Source of the DNA: Lineus longissimus | Lineage: Eukaryota; Nemertea; Pilidiophora; Heteronemertea; Lineidae | Reading direction: 5' to 3' | Assembly (NCBI RefSeq): GCF_910592395.1 | Contig: NC_088322.1 | Coordinates: forward strand, 13,511,431 to 13,575,430 | Length of the DNA: 64,000 nt | Shown here: positions 46,701 through 61,700 of the stretch, piece after piece | Layout: every line of letters starts with the position of its first letter | Position numbering within the stretch: position 1 is the first letter of the stretch | Made by a program: the position numbers and the translations under genes | The notes under the pieces: generated by a model | Seen by the model: the letters and a program-made list of their open reading frames with translations, nothing else | Told to the model about the DNA's origin: nothing | The model's database searches: none

Positions 46701-49700
46701 TAAACTCGATACACCAGTCAGCCTAAAAAGAAGCTTCACAGCAGTTACTTTTGCTTTCTCGATTGCAAAAACACCTACAAGGATTTTCAGATCTCCATGA
46801 GATTGGCATGTTCTGTTCACTGGCCTCATGACGTTGTTATACGAGAAAACCAGGATGCCTCGACACGCAGACGACAACAAAATGACACAACGTTGATATC
46901 AAAAACAAGTGTGCACAAATAGAGAGGTTCAGATGATCCGAGCTACAAGCCTAACAAAGCCACAAGCTCCAGGTCAAATTTCATTACATGTGAACATGTG
47001 AACCTCTTCATTTTCATCAACAGAAGTCAAACAATGTGCCGACTATTTGTCCAATAGAGTTAGACCTGTATCTGGGAACCTCAAAACCTCTCTCTCAATA
47101 TTTGATTCATACAAATAGGACAATTTTTCACATAACAGCTATCGTCTGATTAGGTGACTTCGCTTTTTATTAGTTGAATTACTGCAATGGACAAAGGAAG
47201 GTGGCGGCAGACACGAAAATGGTCCAATGCTTGCCTCTCTATTATAATCACTATTTTTTCAAATAACTGATTGGGTCATTAATCACAGTATTAGTACTGT
47301 AGTACATACTGTAGTAACATATTGTGTCAACTGATTGATACCAGTCTGAGAGGTGACTTACATGCCCATTACAGGTAATGTAGGCCTATTGTGAGGCTCT
47401 CCTCAGCCAGTGTACACCAGTCGAAAAAGTATTACATTCGTCTGCGCACAGAGGAAAAAAACAACCTCACACCACAATATGAAGGTGACTTTCACATGCT
47501 CTGAAGATCAGCATAATATCCACTGTATGTGAAAAACTGTCCAAAGTACAATGTGAGTTGAAAGTAGTGGAACCATGATAAAAACGTTGACAACACTTGC
47601 ATTCAAATTTGAATGTTACTTGATGCCAAACTTGAAATACAATGTACTTGTATAAAAAATATGCATGACATTGTTGTCTAACTTTGCAATAATGTCAAGT
47701 GAAGAAATCATGTACTTTTAAGTATTATAGTTCAATAAAAAAAGAAAGTGGCAAGCCTTTCATGTCATCTATAGATGGAATGGGTCAACTATTTTGACAT
47801 CACCCTCTCAGAAAGGGGTTCCAATTGCACTTTTTATCATGGTTCCACTAAAATCTTGATCCAGAAAATGGGAGGCTCTCTTAGTTTTTGTCCACACAAA
47901 TCATCTAAATGACATGGCAGGATTAAGACAAGGACTTCATTCAAGGTTTTAGTGGTTAGATATGATTAGATGACAGTTAATTATCTAGTGACATGCAGTA
48001 TGATTCTGGATAGGAGAAAACCAGATACCCTCAGTCAATGCAGGTAGATATTCCAAATGACAGTTTCTACAAAGATAGCTTCTTAGTGTAATTGCCTCTT
48101 TCTAGATCAGTACCCACAGCATTGGAACCCAGATGGAGCACAGGTTGGGAGAGAAAATGGCCAAAATATGGGTCAGGGTCAGCAAGGGCATCACTTCTAC
48201 TGGCATGTTGAAGGGTCATCATCAGACCAGTTGTACCTGGCACTGCCATCACTGGGGAACTCTCCCAATAAGAGAACTCCCCTACTCTTACAGGGGTACT
48301 AATCTATATCAAAAGAGGCAAACTGAGGTGACATTCCGGAGTCACAGTGCATTTCGAGTCGTAATTTAGAACACTGAGATCATGATAGAAGTATCTCCCA
48401 TCGCAGTATTTAGGGTATTATGATGAGAAAAGTCGACAAAAATCTACCAACCTTGTGCGGTACCAGGGAAAGCTGGTGACACTGGTCGTCCGTCCGAGTG
48501 ATCTGTGCCATCATGGTCAGGTTCTAAATTTTGCACGCCAACTGCTCGAAGCGTTATGACCTCCTCCTCTTCCTGTTTCGGTGGCGGTGCAGACTGTTGG
48601 GTGATGACTGTTTGCTGCAAAACAGAGGAAGGGTTAATCATGGTCTTGTGTTTCCTTCCTGTATAAACAAGACACAAACAAGCTATTTTTGTTGCTGTTG
48701 CCGCAAGAGGGATTTTTGTTGCATGCGATCATAGTCGCAGGTCGCAACAAATTGAATGCTTGTTTGGAGAAGTATTTATTCATATCTCTTATAGCCAGGC
48801 CTCACCAAAGTCATTAAGGAATCCTTTTGGTCAATCCTGGCATCCAAAAAAAGACCACCGACCCCTCCCTAAAGTGGCAGTACCTTTTCAATGACCGTCC
48901 GCTGAACTTCACGCTGGATTTGTTCTTGTCGTAACTGCTCTTGTCGTAACTGCTCTTGTCGTAACTGCTCTTGTCGTGACTGCTCTTGCCGCAACTGCTC
49001 TTGCCGCATCTGTTCTTGTCGCAACTGCTCTTGTCGTAACTGCTCTTGCCGCAACTGCTCTTGCCGCAACTGCTCTTGCCGCAACTGTTCTTGCCGCAAC
49101 TGTTCTTGCCGCAACTGTTCTTGTCGCAACTGCTCTTGTTGTAACCGCAACTTTTCTTGACGCAACTGTTCTTCTTGTTGCCGCAAGTGTTCTTCTTGTT
49201 GTCGCAATTTTTCCTGTTGCAATTGTTCTTCTTGTTGTCGCAACTTTTCTTGTCGCAATTGTTCCAGTCGCAACTGCTCCTCTTGTTGACGCATCTGTTC
49301 TTGTCGCAATTTCTCTTCTTGTTTCCGCAACTGTTCCTCTTGTTGCCGCAACTGCTCCTGTCGCAACTGCTCATCTCGTTGTCGCAACTGCTCTTGTCGC
49401 AATTGTTCTTCCTGTTGCCGCAACTTTTCCAGTCGCAACTTTTCTAGTCGCAACTCCTCTTGTTGCCACTGTTCTTTTTGCTGTTGCAATTGCTGTTGTT
49501 GTTGTTGTGTTATAGTCGTCGTTACTGTCCGCGTTGTGTGCGACTCATGGCTCTGGGATGGCGTCTGCTGTACCTCTGTCGTCAACGTTTTCAACATCTC
49601 TTCCTGTCGTTGTTGCAGTTTCTGTTCACGACGGAGAGCTGCTTCAGCCGTGATTGCTTCCTGGGCTGCCTGGAGGCTGCGCTCGAGGTCCTCGAGTCTG

Positions 49701-52700
49701 TTACCTGTAAATAGAGGGTGCTTGATCAAGGAGGAGGAATACTCTCTCTAGAGAACCACAAACCAAGTGCAAAGTGAAAGCGGAAGTTGCCAGTATGGTT
49801 TATAGATTTTTGTTCTAGAGATGCTCTTTCTGATGTTATCCATGAACCAAAAGACATCTAATTGAAATAATCGCAGCCGCCCACAAAGTCAACTCTACCT
49901 TGAATCGTCTGCATCATTGGTGTCAAGTTCTCCAGTCCGATCCCCTCCAGACTGTAATTATACTGGACACTATTCGGCCCTGTACCCGTGCAAGAATACT
50001 CAAACACATATTCCCTCGGTGTGGGCGTTCCACTCTCAGAACCCACTGACCCACTTGTCGACCGCCGTAAAGGCAGTGTTCCCGAGCGCAGTGAAGACAC
50101 GCTTCCCGATTGCCCCGAACGCGCTGACGCTGTTCTCCGTAAACGTGTCGTCTGTGGCGATGAGGGGAGAGACCGGGTATCCCTTTTTGCAATTTCTTCG
50201 GCCAGGATTTTGATAGGCAACATTTTGAAGGTTCGGCAACAATTTTAGTTTCTGAACAATTCTGAGTACTTTCCGACACGCCCTCAAGTGTTAAGATCAA
50301 CAACTAACTGAAAAACTCCTATTCCTGAATGAGTGCATTTTGAACAGTACCGATGATGATGACGATTTAGGCCAACAGTCTGAAATATCCGACTCTTATA
50401 GCATTCACGTAGATCCATATACATGCATACTTAGGCTCAATAGGTGAAAATGCTGTGAAATATTTTCGCTCTGATAATCACCGAGTTCAAAACATCCAAA
50501 CCAACATCAGAAGTTTAACCTGAATGTCTATCAACCCGACCAATCACAGTGACCCTTTGGGCTCGATATAAATGAATGGAGTTATGACTTTTGAATACCT
50601 TTCAGTAGTTTTCTACTTAGCCAAATGCTCTAATACTAAAAGTAGGTTAAACCTCGAATGTGAAGTTTTTCAAGCCTGATTTATAGAAATACTTCTTCTG
50701 AAAATGTCTGAGATGACTAATTAGGATGGAGTTACAGGACTGACCAATTAGGATGGAGCCACAGGGCTTAACAATTGGGACAGAGCCACAGGACTGACGA
50801 ATTGGGATGGAGCCACAGGGCTAAACAATTAGGATAGAGCCACAGGACTTACGAATTAGGATGGGGTCACAGGATGGGCCAGTTAGGATCGAGCCACAGG
50901 ACCAACTTGCGGCTTCAAAACATAATCTAAAGCTTGACCTCATTGGGTCATTAACAACATGATGCAGTTGCTAATTTGATGATAACTAGGCAGAAATAAT
51001 AAATCCTAATCCAAATAGCTAAGGGCGTATTTCGAAGAATTCCACAAATCCTAACAAATGACCTCTCTCAGGACACATTTCTCTTGACCAATTGAAAAGA
51101 AAACTTTCATCACAGTTATAAGCTCATCCAGAAGCGGTCAAGGACTAATCCAAATTGCGAATTCTGACCAATCCAAATTTTGTTTGAACCACAGACTTGT
51201 TTTAGGAATCCCAAGATAGATACGACAGGCAGAGGTAATCAGGACCTATGTAGAACACGGTAGAGGTCTTGCCAGGACACGACACACAACACGACGATAG
51301 TCTGAGGCAAAACCGCAGGATATCAACCAAAAGATTTACCACAATAAAATGCATTCAAGTACATTTTCTCTCAGACTTGAAAAGGATATGGGCAAACACT
51401 GGACCGTGTCTCACTGAATCAAAGCAGCCGGTACAAAAATCTATCGCCTCTATTCATCGAGGATTTATGCCAGGCCAATTTCATTCATCATAACCCCACA
51501 GAATGATTATCAAAATATTTCATCTGGGTCACTGGGTGGGGTAGTGTTTGAAGGCTTTGATTGATGCCTTTTGGTCATGGGTGCAAGCACATAAACTCTT
51601 TGAGAGAATGTCCTCAAAACTATGAATGTAAAACTTCAAGCTTTCAAGAAGAAAAGACCGAGAGATGAGACCAGAATTCCAAATTAAACCACTTTCCCAA
51701 GCAATTATGGAGGACGAGGTGGGTTCAACTTTCAGAAGTATCATCATTGTTTCGTCTCTGTGTCCTTGAGCAAAACACCTAACCCTGCATTGCTTCTCTC
51801 AACCCAAGTGTAGGTAACAGGTTTGCCTGGGAAGGAGCAACATCTGTCAAGGGGAGTGATACTCATTGTCACCAAGTGCTGCAGAAACTGGAGTAAGCTC
51901 CAGCGCGATGAGATTTTTGGACACACGGGCAATAGCGCACCAAACATTAACTCTTTTTCAACATTCAACCTTGATCTAACATCAAAACAATCATAATTCT
52001 CCATTCGGTCTACTTTCAAAGCTCTGCACAATTCACAGTAAAAAAGTCCATTGTATGTACGACATACAAGAGTTCAATAATGTAAAGAAAACAAGAAAAA
52101 AACAACGATGGAAATAGGGTGACCATTCTACCCACTCAGGTAATTAATTGTCAGGAGGCTAAAATTATCTTACTCAAGTTCCCAATTGCATGAAATTAGT
52201 CCGGCAGTTAATTTGTCTGGAAAGAGGTTTTGTTTTAGCAGTATTTCATTTTTTTTCTATTGCATCTATAATGCGGTACATTTGGAGTTGATTGCAGCCA
52301 CTCATGGCTATTGTGGTAAATGAACAATTGATGTCATTTCTATGCAGAGCTCAGCCTGATATAGGTACCACTTCTATACAAAGGCCTTGTAGGCCTAGCT
52401 ATCAGACATATTGTGGACTGATTCTGGAATTTCTTGTCTCAAAACCGAGCCGCACATTTCATAAACGTTACATATCCTACCACAAAATTCAGAATTGGTA
52501 CTTTCATGCTGATCGCCTAGGCCTACTTAGTCAACCAGATCTAGCCATCCAAAATGGCCACCATAATACAAAATGGCCGCTGAATTGCACTGTGGCAAAC
52601 ATTAGAAAGAGCATCTCAAAATCATCCATTTACAAGTGATGCACTGTTTTTTTCATTATGATACATTTCAACACCAGCTGTCAATCTCACATTTGCGGCT

Positions 52701-55700
52701 TTTGCCAAAGTATAAAACGCACGGCAGAAGAATTAGTTGAGAGAAAATCAGGAATAAAACTGTGATAAATTCAAACTTAAATTGACAAGCACACATAAAT
52801 GAATGAAAATTCAAACATGCTTAGGTTATTGGAGGGAAATTACCTACCCATAGTTGTTGAATAATGATAATGATACGCATGCCATTTCAGCATTTTTAAA
52901 GCCCTAATCTGATGGATGTGGAAATTTCATGCAAATCAGGATAGGACAGTTTGCGGACACACATAAACTATTTTTGTGACTTCTGGACTTTTGTGAAATT
53001 GTTATTTTGTTTATATGCGTTGGAGATTACCTTGAGAGATAAAATTCAAGTTTAAATTCATAAGGTGAAAATTATTAATGGCGTGCATTCAACTTGCTCG
53101 GTTAATGCCCTACCTCTAGGTCAATCACATACCTTTACGGAATGGGCAAAAGAAAACATTCTAAATAAGTAGGGAAATGTTTTGTGAAATTCAAGGTGTC
53201 TTATTCTTCTCATGAATGATTAGGGACTCTAAGACTTCTTGACTGGAAATGACATACCACAAACATTGCCATTGTTTCCAAGGATGTCAACAACCTTATA
53301 CTGTTGGTTAACAGTGAAATGTTATTTTGAAATTATTTGTTCAATGCAATTCGAAAAAATTGGAGTCACAATTAAAGCGAGGTCGTCGCCACAGGCAGTT
53401 CAGTTAACGTTCACTCCAAGCTCTCCGCAGACCATGGAGATGTAATTGGTCCATGACCAAAGTTTGATTAATTTACGCATTGTTTAAAAATAGTCCACCA
53501 AGTGTTCAACCATTACCAAGCTTTACTTTCTGCCACAAATGATGATGATATTAAGGAAATTGAAAATTGATGTGTCATAGGTTAGCATAGAGTCACCACA
53601 ACCATTTTCTGGCACTAAAATTCAGCGTTAGAAAAGCATGCATGAGAATCCATAATGACAGTTCGTAAAATTTTATAGGTACCCTAACATCATGCCCAGG
53701 AGTCACTGGGCCTATTTTCAATGTACGAATGTGTTGGAAAAAGCCAGATAAGACTCCTGGGTATGAGGCTGCCAACACCAGCATTCGAAGGCCTTACCCC
53801 TCCTCTGAATATTCAGAACTTCGTAAACATGTTCTGATGTATCAACAGGCGCACCGATACCTAGACTTGCTCCCCGTAAGATTTCTATGAGAAAAGTAAA
53901 ATACGTTTATTTTTGATTTTTGTAATTTGTCTGTAATTTCAATATTTGTAACACTTTACACTGAGTTTTAACCACATCAAACTTCAAAAATATCAAAAAG
54001 ATTGAAGAAACCACATCAAACTCCCTAGCAACCAATCAATATTGAAAATCCATAGCGACCAATTTGAAAATACCTAGCAACCATTTCAAAATGCTTAGAA
54101 ACCAATATTCTAATTCCCTAGCAACCACACTCACCTGTGTTCTTTGGTCTAGGATATCCATTAAACGTGACATTAGTTTTAAATGGACTATTTGACTCCT
54201 GTTGTGACACCGATCTGGGGTAGGGTGTCAAATTCTCCTGATTTGCATACTGTCTCTCAGTTCTATAGTCTGCACTGTTTATCACAGGTGACGCCTCCTG
54301 GCGAGGCGACTGGTAACTAGGACTAGGAACAGGATCGGCATGCGTAAGTATTGCACTGTAGGGTGGTGGGAAAACAGGCGTCGGGGAAGGCTCGCCAGGA
54401 TATCCCGGCGTCATCGGTAAATCTGAACTGCTATTATTCCGGCGGTTGACCTCTACTGTACTGTAAATATTGTTCATCTGGGGGTCGTCACGATTCACCA
54501 TAATGGTTGAATACGGCTGCCCGAGAGGCGACGGGAACTTCTCCGTCAGCGGTGAGGCATTATTGTTAATACTTTGTGGGTTTTCCCGCGGGTGCTCTCC
54601 CCGTTTTTGCACCGTTTCTTGTGTCACTTGATTCTCTCTCATCCACTGAGCGACATTTTGCGTTTTATTTGTCGTGACTGTCTGCTCCGTGACGACCTGT
54701 TTCTGCTCCCGTAATATACGTTCTTGCGCAAGCGCATGCGCTTCCCTTGCCTTTTGCGCATTCAGTTGCGCCTGCGTGGCATTCGCATGCAAATGTTCCA
54801 ACTGTTGTATAGCACGATCTAGATCTATAGAAATCAAAATAAAAAACACAGAAAAATAAAATCGAAGGCGAATGCGACGAGTCGTAACACAAAAAAATCA
54901 CACAAACTGATCGAAGACGTATTGTCCTCCATTTTGTTCGTATTTTGAGTGCATTTCTAACTTGAGTCCTCGGGCAAGCTCGTAACCTGGGTTCAATGGG
55001 AAAGCAAAGAACATATGTGAGTGTTCATTGCTAGGCGGAAAGAAGATCAAAGGGTTTGGTGAACAGTTTATGGCGCTAGAAGCCTTCGATCAGTTTATTC
55101 AAACAAGAGTGAATTTACAACTTACAACACACAATCTAAAGTGTAATTCACGCACACTTATGAAAAGCAAGGCTTTTTCTTAGCACTATGAAATAACATC
55201 GAAATAAATAAATTTCATGTGACGTTTGGTTCAGCTCTACCCCCCCCCCAACCACCACACACCACAATGGAAAATATCCTTGGCATTAAAACTGCAAATT
55301 CACTCTATCATTAATTAAACAAAGTTTGAAACAAGAGTTTTAACACTCAAAATAGAGTAATAGGGGAAAAATTGCATGCCACAAGACTTTAGCAAAGGAA
55401 CAAGACGAAAAACTTCAATCAAGTCAAAATTTCAAGAAGGGCTTCAAAGGATGTGAAACGATTTCGGGATGGGATGGTCATGCCATTAGTCGCTGAATGG
55501 AGTATCAAGGTGGTCTTGGGTTTGGCCAAGGGTTTCAAGGTATCGTAAAAGAATTGACAAACTTTAAAGAGAAGAAGGGTGATATCTCAAACTTCCAAAC
55601 AAAGTATCAAAATGACAAATTCGTTAACTTTTTCAGATGGACACAAAAAATGTAAAGGGGGACCGAGAAGGCCAGTTGAAAACACTGAGGTGTCAGAGTT

Positions 55701-58700
55701 GAAAAGACACCTGTATGAGTTTGTAAATCAATTTTTTAACTAGTTTAAGCTAGGCAGATGGGCAGTAGGGCAGAGACTGGCATCGGATAAGCTCTGCTTC
55801 TCAAGTATAAAGCAAGGCAGAGATGTTTGGAAAGTTTGGTTGAACCACCTCTATCCCCTAAGGAGAAAGAATTTGGCTGCAAAACTTGCAAAGACTAAAT
55901 CTCATTTTGAGCGAATCTGCACCTTTGGAACCAAACTCTTCTCATGCTGGGTTACATGGGATTCAATGTTGTCACGTGAATGGTGACACGTGGCATATTG
56001 AATCCTATGCAAATCCGGCTTTAAATGATGTAAAGAATGATTTTATTAGTAATCCTACCTTCCGATGTGTAAGTGGTATTCACATGTGTTGATGAATCTG
56101 ATACGTCCTCTGTAAGTTCCAAAAGGTTAGGTTAGATGGTGTTATAGGTCAAGGTTGTTTAAAGGAAAGCTACTTCAGACCAGTACTGTACAGTGCACAG
56201 AAGGGATATAACTTCTGACTAGAACTAAATATAGAGTGAGACGACCAATGTTCGATTGTGCAAATTACATATTCTGTGAAGGAGTAACAACCTAACCCAG
56301 ATAATAAGAGCTGTTCATCTTATAGTGATGTTTTACTATAGATGTGCTTCCACCCATCCAACTCCAAAGTTTTTGCGATTCTGCCAATAGATTGCCATGT
56401 CAATTTCACTCTGAGATGCTTTCCACCACCTCCATACCTAATTAGCCTATCAAGTCGGATGGGGCTAGTCCAGACACTGGTTTTTTCGATTGGTGAAAGC
56501 GCCAAAAATCCGGCAATCACTAGTTTTTAAACCCGTCAAATTGATAAACTATTGACTACAAGAATGTGCATATGATGAGGATTCTCCTAATTCATGATAT
56601 GAAATAAGAATAAATTTCATGTTATGGTCCCTTTAAGAAAATGAGACAAAGTGGACTTACTCTGTTTCCGACTCAAAGTAGTGACGGTCGTCCTAGTGGC
56701 TCCCTCTGGCTCACTTTCGTAACCGTATCTTGAGTTCGACACCGTGCTCGTAACATAACCCGATGACGCTGGTGGTATAGACACATTAGCATAGCCATCG
56801 TATCGCGATGTTTTCTGCGTCGGCATGGTGGCTGTTTCATATGTGTACTTCTCAACCGGTTTCGACTGTGTTTCGTAGACGGTCCGTTTTTCGACGTACG
56901 TCGTAGATTTCTGGGCAGGTAAGGTATGGGTTTCGTAGCTAACATTTGTTGTTAGCGGCGACGAGATTCCTTGTCGAGATGAGAAAGAGGTATCTGCAGA
57001 CGTTGGCGCCGACTGTGGTGGACTCTGATAGCTGAAGCTTTGTGAGTAATTCATCGGCGACTGCGACCGAGGTGAATGTGTCGGAGAAACACGCCGATCG
57101 TACCCGGGGTCAGAGTTCTGGCGTGACAAGGACTGCTGGTAGGTTGTCCACTCACTCCGGTTCATACTCCGTGACCGGTTTACCGCATCCTTACTACTGG
57201 ACCTGACCGGCACGGCTGGGGAGGGCGGTGTGGGACCAACATTGCTCCGCCCCATAATGGGCGATGGCGGTGGTTTTGTCGACGACGTTTGCGCCCCTTG
57301 CGAGGAGTACGTCTCGGTGACAGACGTCGGCATGTAGGAACTATTATTCATTGAGGATGTATACGTAGTATAAGATGATGTTGAGTAGACATTCTGGATC
57401 GTGTTATAAGACCCCGGGCCATCGGATGTTCGATAACGGCGCTGAACCTTCGAGAAGTACTTCCGGTTGCTTCCCTCAGGGTCGGAAGTGTAACCAGATA
57501 AATCGACGTCATTCTGGTTATAGCGATCCAAGATAGCCTGCTCCTCTGCCTCGGTCTGCTGCCGTTTTGACAACAACTTATCCTGCGCCGACTGCAGCTC
57601 TTTTACAAGCTGTTTCTCCTGCGGCGTACGCTCACGTGACTGCCGTCGCTGCGTCAGCTTCCGTTGCTGTTGCTCCAGCCACGTGCTAGTATCCATCGAT
57701 GCGGGAATGGCCAAATCCAGATGATCTGATTGGCGATTATAATCCTTGGCAACGTCACGTTTGTTCTGCATGTGAGTGCGATTCACGGCTGTGACGCGAT
57801 CTCTGTCCAAGTTGTCCATCATCTGATCGATGTTATAATCATTTTGATTAATCTGCCGAACCGTCTCCGTTTTATAACTGTATGTTTTATGCATTGTTTC
57901 AGATTCCGGGACTTTCCCCTTTCTCGTTAGTGAACCGTAGGTGACCTGCCCCGCTTGCTGAGCACCGGTCCCTGTGATCGGCTGTGTACTTATCAGCGTT
58001 TGACTTCCGAGAAGATCAGCGAGCACTTGATCTAGTTCCGATTGTTCGTCACTAGGGGTCGTATGCGACTTGTTCAAGATGGTCGTTGTTTGGGTCGTGT
58101 GGACAGGTTGACTTGAGGAGTAGGTCAGGGTGTTTGCAGGTCCTGAATGACTAACACTTAGGCTGACACTGGCACTAGTAAAACCTACAACAGAGATTAA
58201 TTGACGGTTTAGAAACCAAGGGAATTTTAACTGTATTTCTTGAGCTTACAACAACTGCTTTTTGAGTTTGTCAAAGTCCATTCAACATGCAACTCAGAGA
58301 AAGACTCTCCCTTGATGAAATGTTCCACACTAGCTTGACTAAAGATTGTCTAATTCACATCCATATTTACATTTATTTGCAGCAGCCATATCCCTACATC
58401 AAGCATACCGGTACCCAATTGCATGCCTGTGTCACTAAGCTTAGCTAGCCACTTCCAATTACTCTTCCTGACTATGTCAAAATGTTGCAAGACAGAGAGC
58501 TGTCCCCTCCCAAATGGAAACATAAAACCAGAGCTAAGTCAAAGGGTAATAAGGTTTTCCATGGTTTGGTCATCGGTGAACACCAGAGTTTCAAGGGTTA
58601 CGATGAATCCTCAGGCAAAATGTTCCCATTTGCCTAGGTAGTCACGCCATCTCTCCTAAGAGACATCCTCCGGAACAAGGCCTTTGGATCATCTCTATAA

Positions 58701-61700
58701 CGCACTAACGCGTGTGTTTCAGGAACCATTACAAAGGCCTTCTGTTGGAGGATGCTTAGAGAGTGAACTGTGAATAACTGTCAAGTTTTTAAATAGTGAT
58801 TAAAGTTTTTCAAGAAGTCAGAAAATCGAGGAGAAGACAGCGTACTGAGTGGATAGCATCATTTTTGTTTTTAAGATAGAAGCTGGCGCATGCCCATGCC
58901 AAATACCTGAAGTTGATGATATACCAGAGTCCATGCTATTATGTAACATGTCATTGGTAGTCGTTTGCACAAGTGGCTCCCTCTTCTTGGTTACCGTGGC
59001 GTACAGACTTCCATCGGGAGCGGAGAGGTGGTCGATGCGTTGCTCTTGGTGTGTCACTGTGGAGGTGGTGTGAGTTATCGCCTCACCGTTTTCTGCAACG
59101 AAAATGTTCAAAACCGTCAAATTGCTCTGCTGTGATAGTCTTTTAATTGAGAATGGTGCTTATTGACCTTAATAGACAGTCTATTGTTTAATTTCAAGGA
59201 CGCCAATTGGGTCAAAAATGGTTACCTTGAGATGACATGAGCAGTGAAATCAGCTTTGAACGAAAATCTGTACCTTGTCACCCTATGCAATCAGCTACCG
59301 GTGCTGAAATTCTCCCCAAGTTATAAAAGCCTATCAACACTAACAATTCATTGAAAAGTTCAGCTTTTGTGAGCATTTTGAGGGGTGAACTACACGTTGA
59401 CTCAAGATATAGGGTTAAAATTTCAAGTGTCTTACCCAAGGTCACAATACTCACCATTGGGAGGGTGCGTGTTGAAGTTTTCGTACGAGTCCCATCGGAC
59501 GAGGGGATCTTGGTTGTCGTCGACGAGGACACCGGAGTCGTTCAGGAGGTCACCTGGTGAGCGAAAGAAGAAACATTATTTATGGCAACTAAATGTGTTC
59601 TTCAAGGACAGCATGATAAAGCTTTTGACCCTATAAGGATTAAAAATCACAGACCAGAAATCTATATGGTTTCAAATCCAAAGTACGAGTTTCTAAATGC
59701 AATAAAACCAGCATAAACTATACCTTCACGGAAGACACTCAAAGCAGAAGGCCTATAAAATCACATTAAGGGAAGAGCTGTGACAGTTAAAATGAACCCA
59801 AGGTTAGATAGCGTTAATTGCGCATTTATGTCAAATGTTCTTGTGTAAGGCATTCGGTAGGCCCGTTCAATCAGTTAGGGTCAATGTTGAGGCTTCCCAA
59901 CAATGTTACGAAGGGAAATGGTAAATATGTAAATGACTTGCTGCAGGGTGCGTAGGCGGTGAGTTATTTACAACTAGGCCTGAGGTCATGCAATATGTAA
60001 ACCTGTATCTGATTTTAAGGGTTGACCATAGGCACCACCATTTGTGACTCGCTCTACCAAAACTAGGCGCTTGTCGCATCTGAACTTGACAGGTTAATAC
60101 GGACTTGTTGTTCATTTCCCTATTGTAGACCTTTTGTGAAATCTATAACAAACTGATTTAGTCACATTTCACAAAAGGTCTACAATAGGGAAATGAACAA
60201 CAAGTCCGTATCAACCTGTCAAGTTCAGATGCGACAAGCGCCTAGTTTTGGTAGAGCGGGTCACATTTTGGCTAGTATCAATAAAAAACCATTTAGCACT
60301 GCAAAGTGCTGCCTTGTATCTACCGGTGGGACTATTGAGCAGTCCCCTCATGATATCACTACAGGACTGAGCCTCGTAAAATGAACCAGCAATTGTTTTC
60401 CTATCAAGAGAGAACTCGTATAATGGCCTGAGCATTGGGAGGACCATGCAGCGTTCCCACATTCGCCATCTCTGAACCCAAACAACATTAGTAATATTAG
60501 CAGTTAATCAACAGCCAATTCGCCGCAGGAAACGAATCAAACTCCACGGAAAAGTTATGGTGGTAATTAGTAATTAAAGTAATTAACAAAGGAGTGGATA
60601 TGGTGTAAGGTATGATGGGGTATGCACATCATATTCTGGTATTATGTCAATGGCATTTTGAACATGTAAACATGATATTGTAGTGAAATGATGTTGTAAG
60701 GAAGAATTCCACAAATATCCTGGACTAAACAGAATAGTTGGTCACAGAACTTAGCCCAGCCGGCATTACTGATTAATCACTGTATAGTACGGCCCCAGGT
60801 ATATGGCACGGCTTAACCCGCCGGCCATGAGGGAATTCCTTTATGGCCCAGTGGTTGGCGCGTTGGCCCCAGAGTGGAAGTTAAGCAACGTTGAGCGCGG
60901 TCAACCTTTGGATCGGTGACCGGCGCGTACAATACAATCACTTTGCTACAAGATGTTCCCAGATGTTGTTCAGTTTGTATTCAGCTTTCTACACCGTTAT
61001 TCACAGAAATGTTGTTAAGTTCATGGTCACCAGCTGAAAGAAAACCACTGGATGATACTGGTCATCATAGCCTACTGGAATAATCCACAAAGCCACTGAA
61101 ACTCCAATGGATGCATTTGGAGGCCACTCAGGCCTTTCGATTACATCCTTTTCACACCGCTATACAGTGTAGGAAATATGGCATGTCCCCAAATTAGGCC
61201 CTGAAAAAATGTCCCCAAAATAGAAAAAAAAAAAGAATTTTTTTTTTTTTTTTTTTTTAAGGGGTAATTTGACCCCCTGAAGCGTTTTTTGACACCCTAA
61301 ATGACCAAATCTCATCCTAAATGGCCTAATTTGATACTTTTCATCCTAAAATTATGAGTTTTCAGGTGCATGTGACAATGTCAGTCAATAAGGACGTCGA
61401 TGTTCAGGCAAATTGGCACGACGAAATGTCCCCAAATTAAGCTAAAAAGCCAAAAAAACATGTCCCCAAAATAGGCTAAAAAAAACAGGGTGTAGAGGTC
61501 TCCATGTAATTGAAAGGCCTGGCCACTGTGCTGCAGAGGTAGTGCATCAGGTCCCAGATCAAGTATACTATTGGATACAGACCACTAATTCACGGATTGA
61601 GACATGTTGAAAAGGGACATAATCCACACACTGACTCTTTCTGCAGACACTCAATCGTCGACAAACCTTGAAAATACATCCTCAGCACCAACAAGTCAAC

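Noticed and set aside
48976-49515. Long + strand Ala/Val/Leu-rich open frame
   Set aside because: It is the complement of the tensin RQEQL repeat exon. The composition follows from the 15-bp repeat, and there is no splice context.
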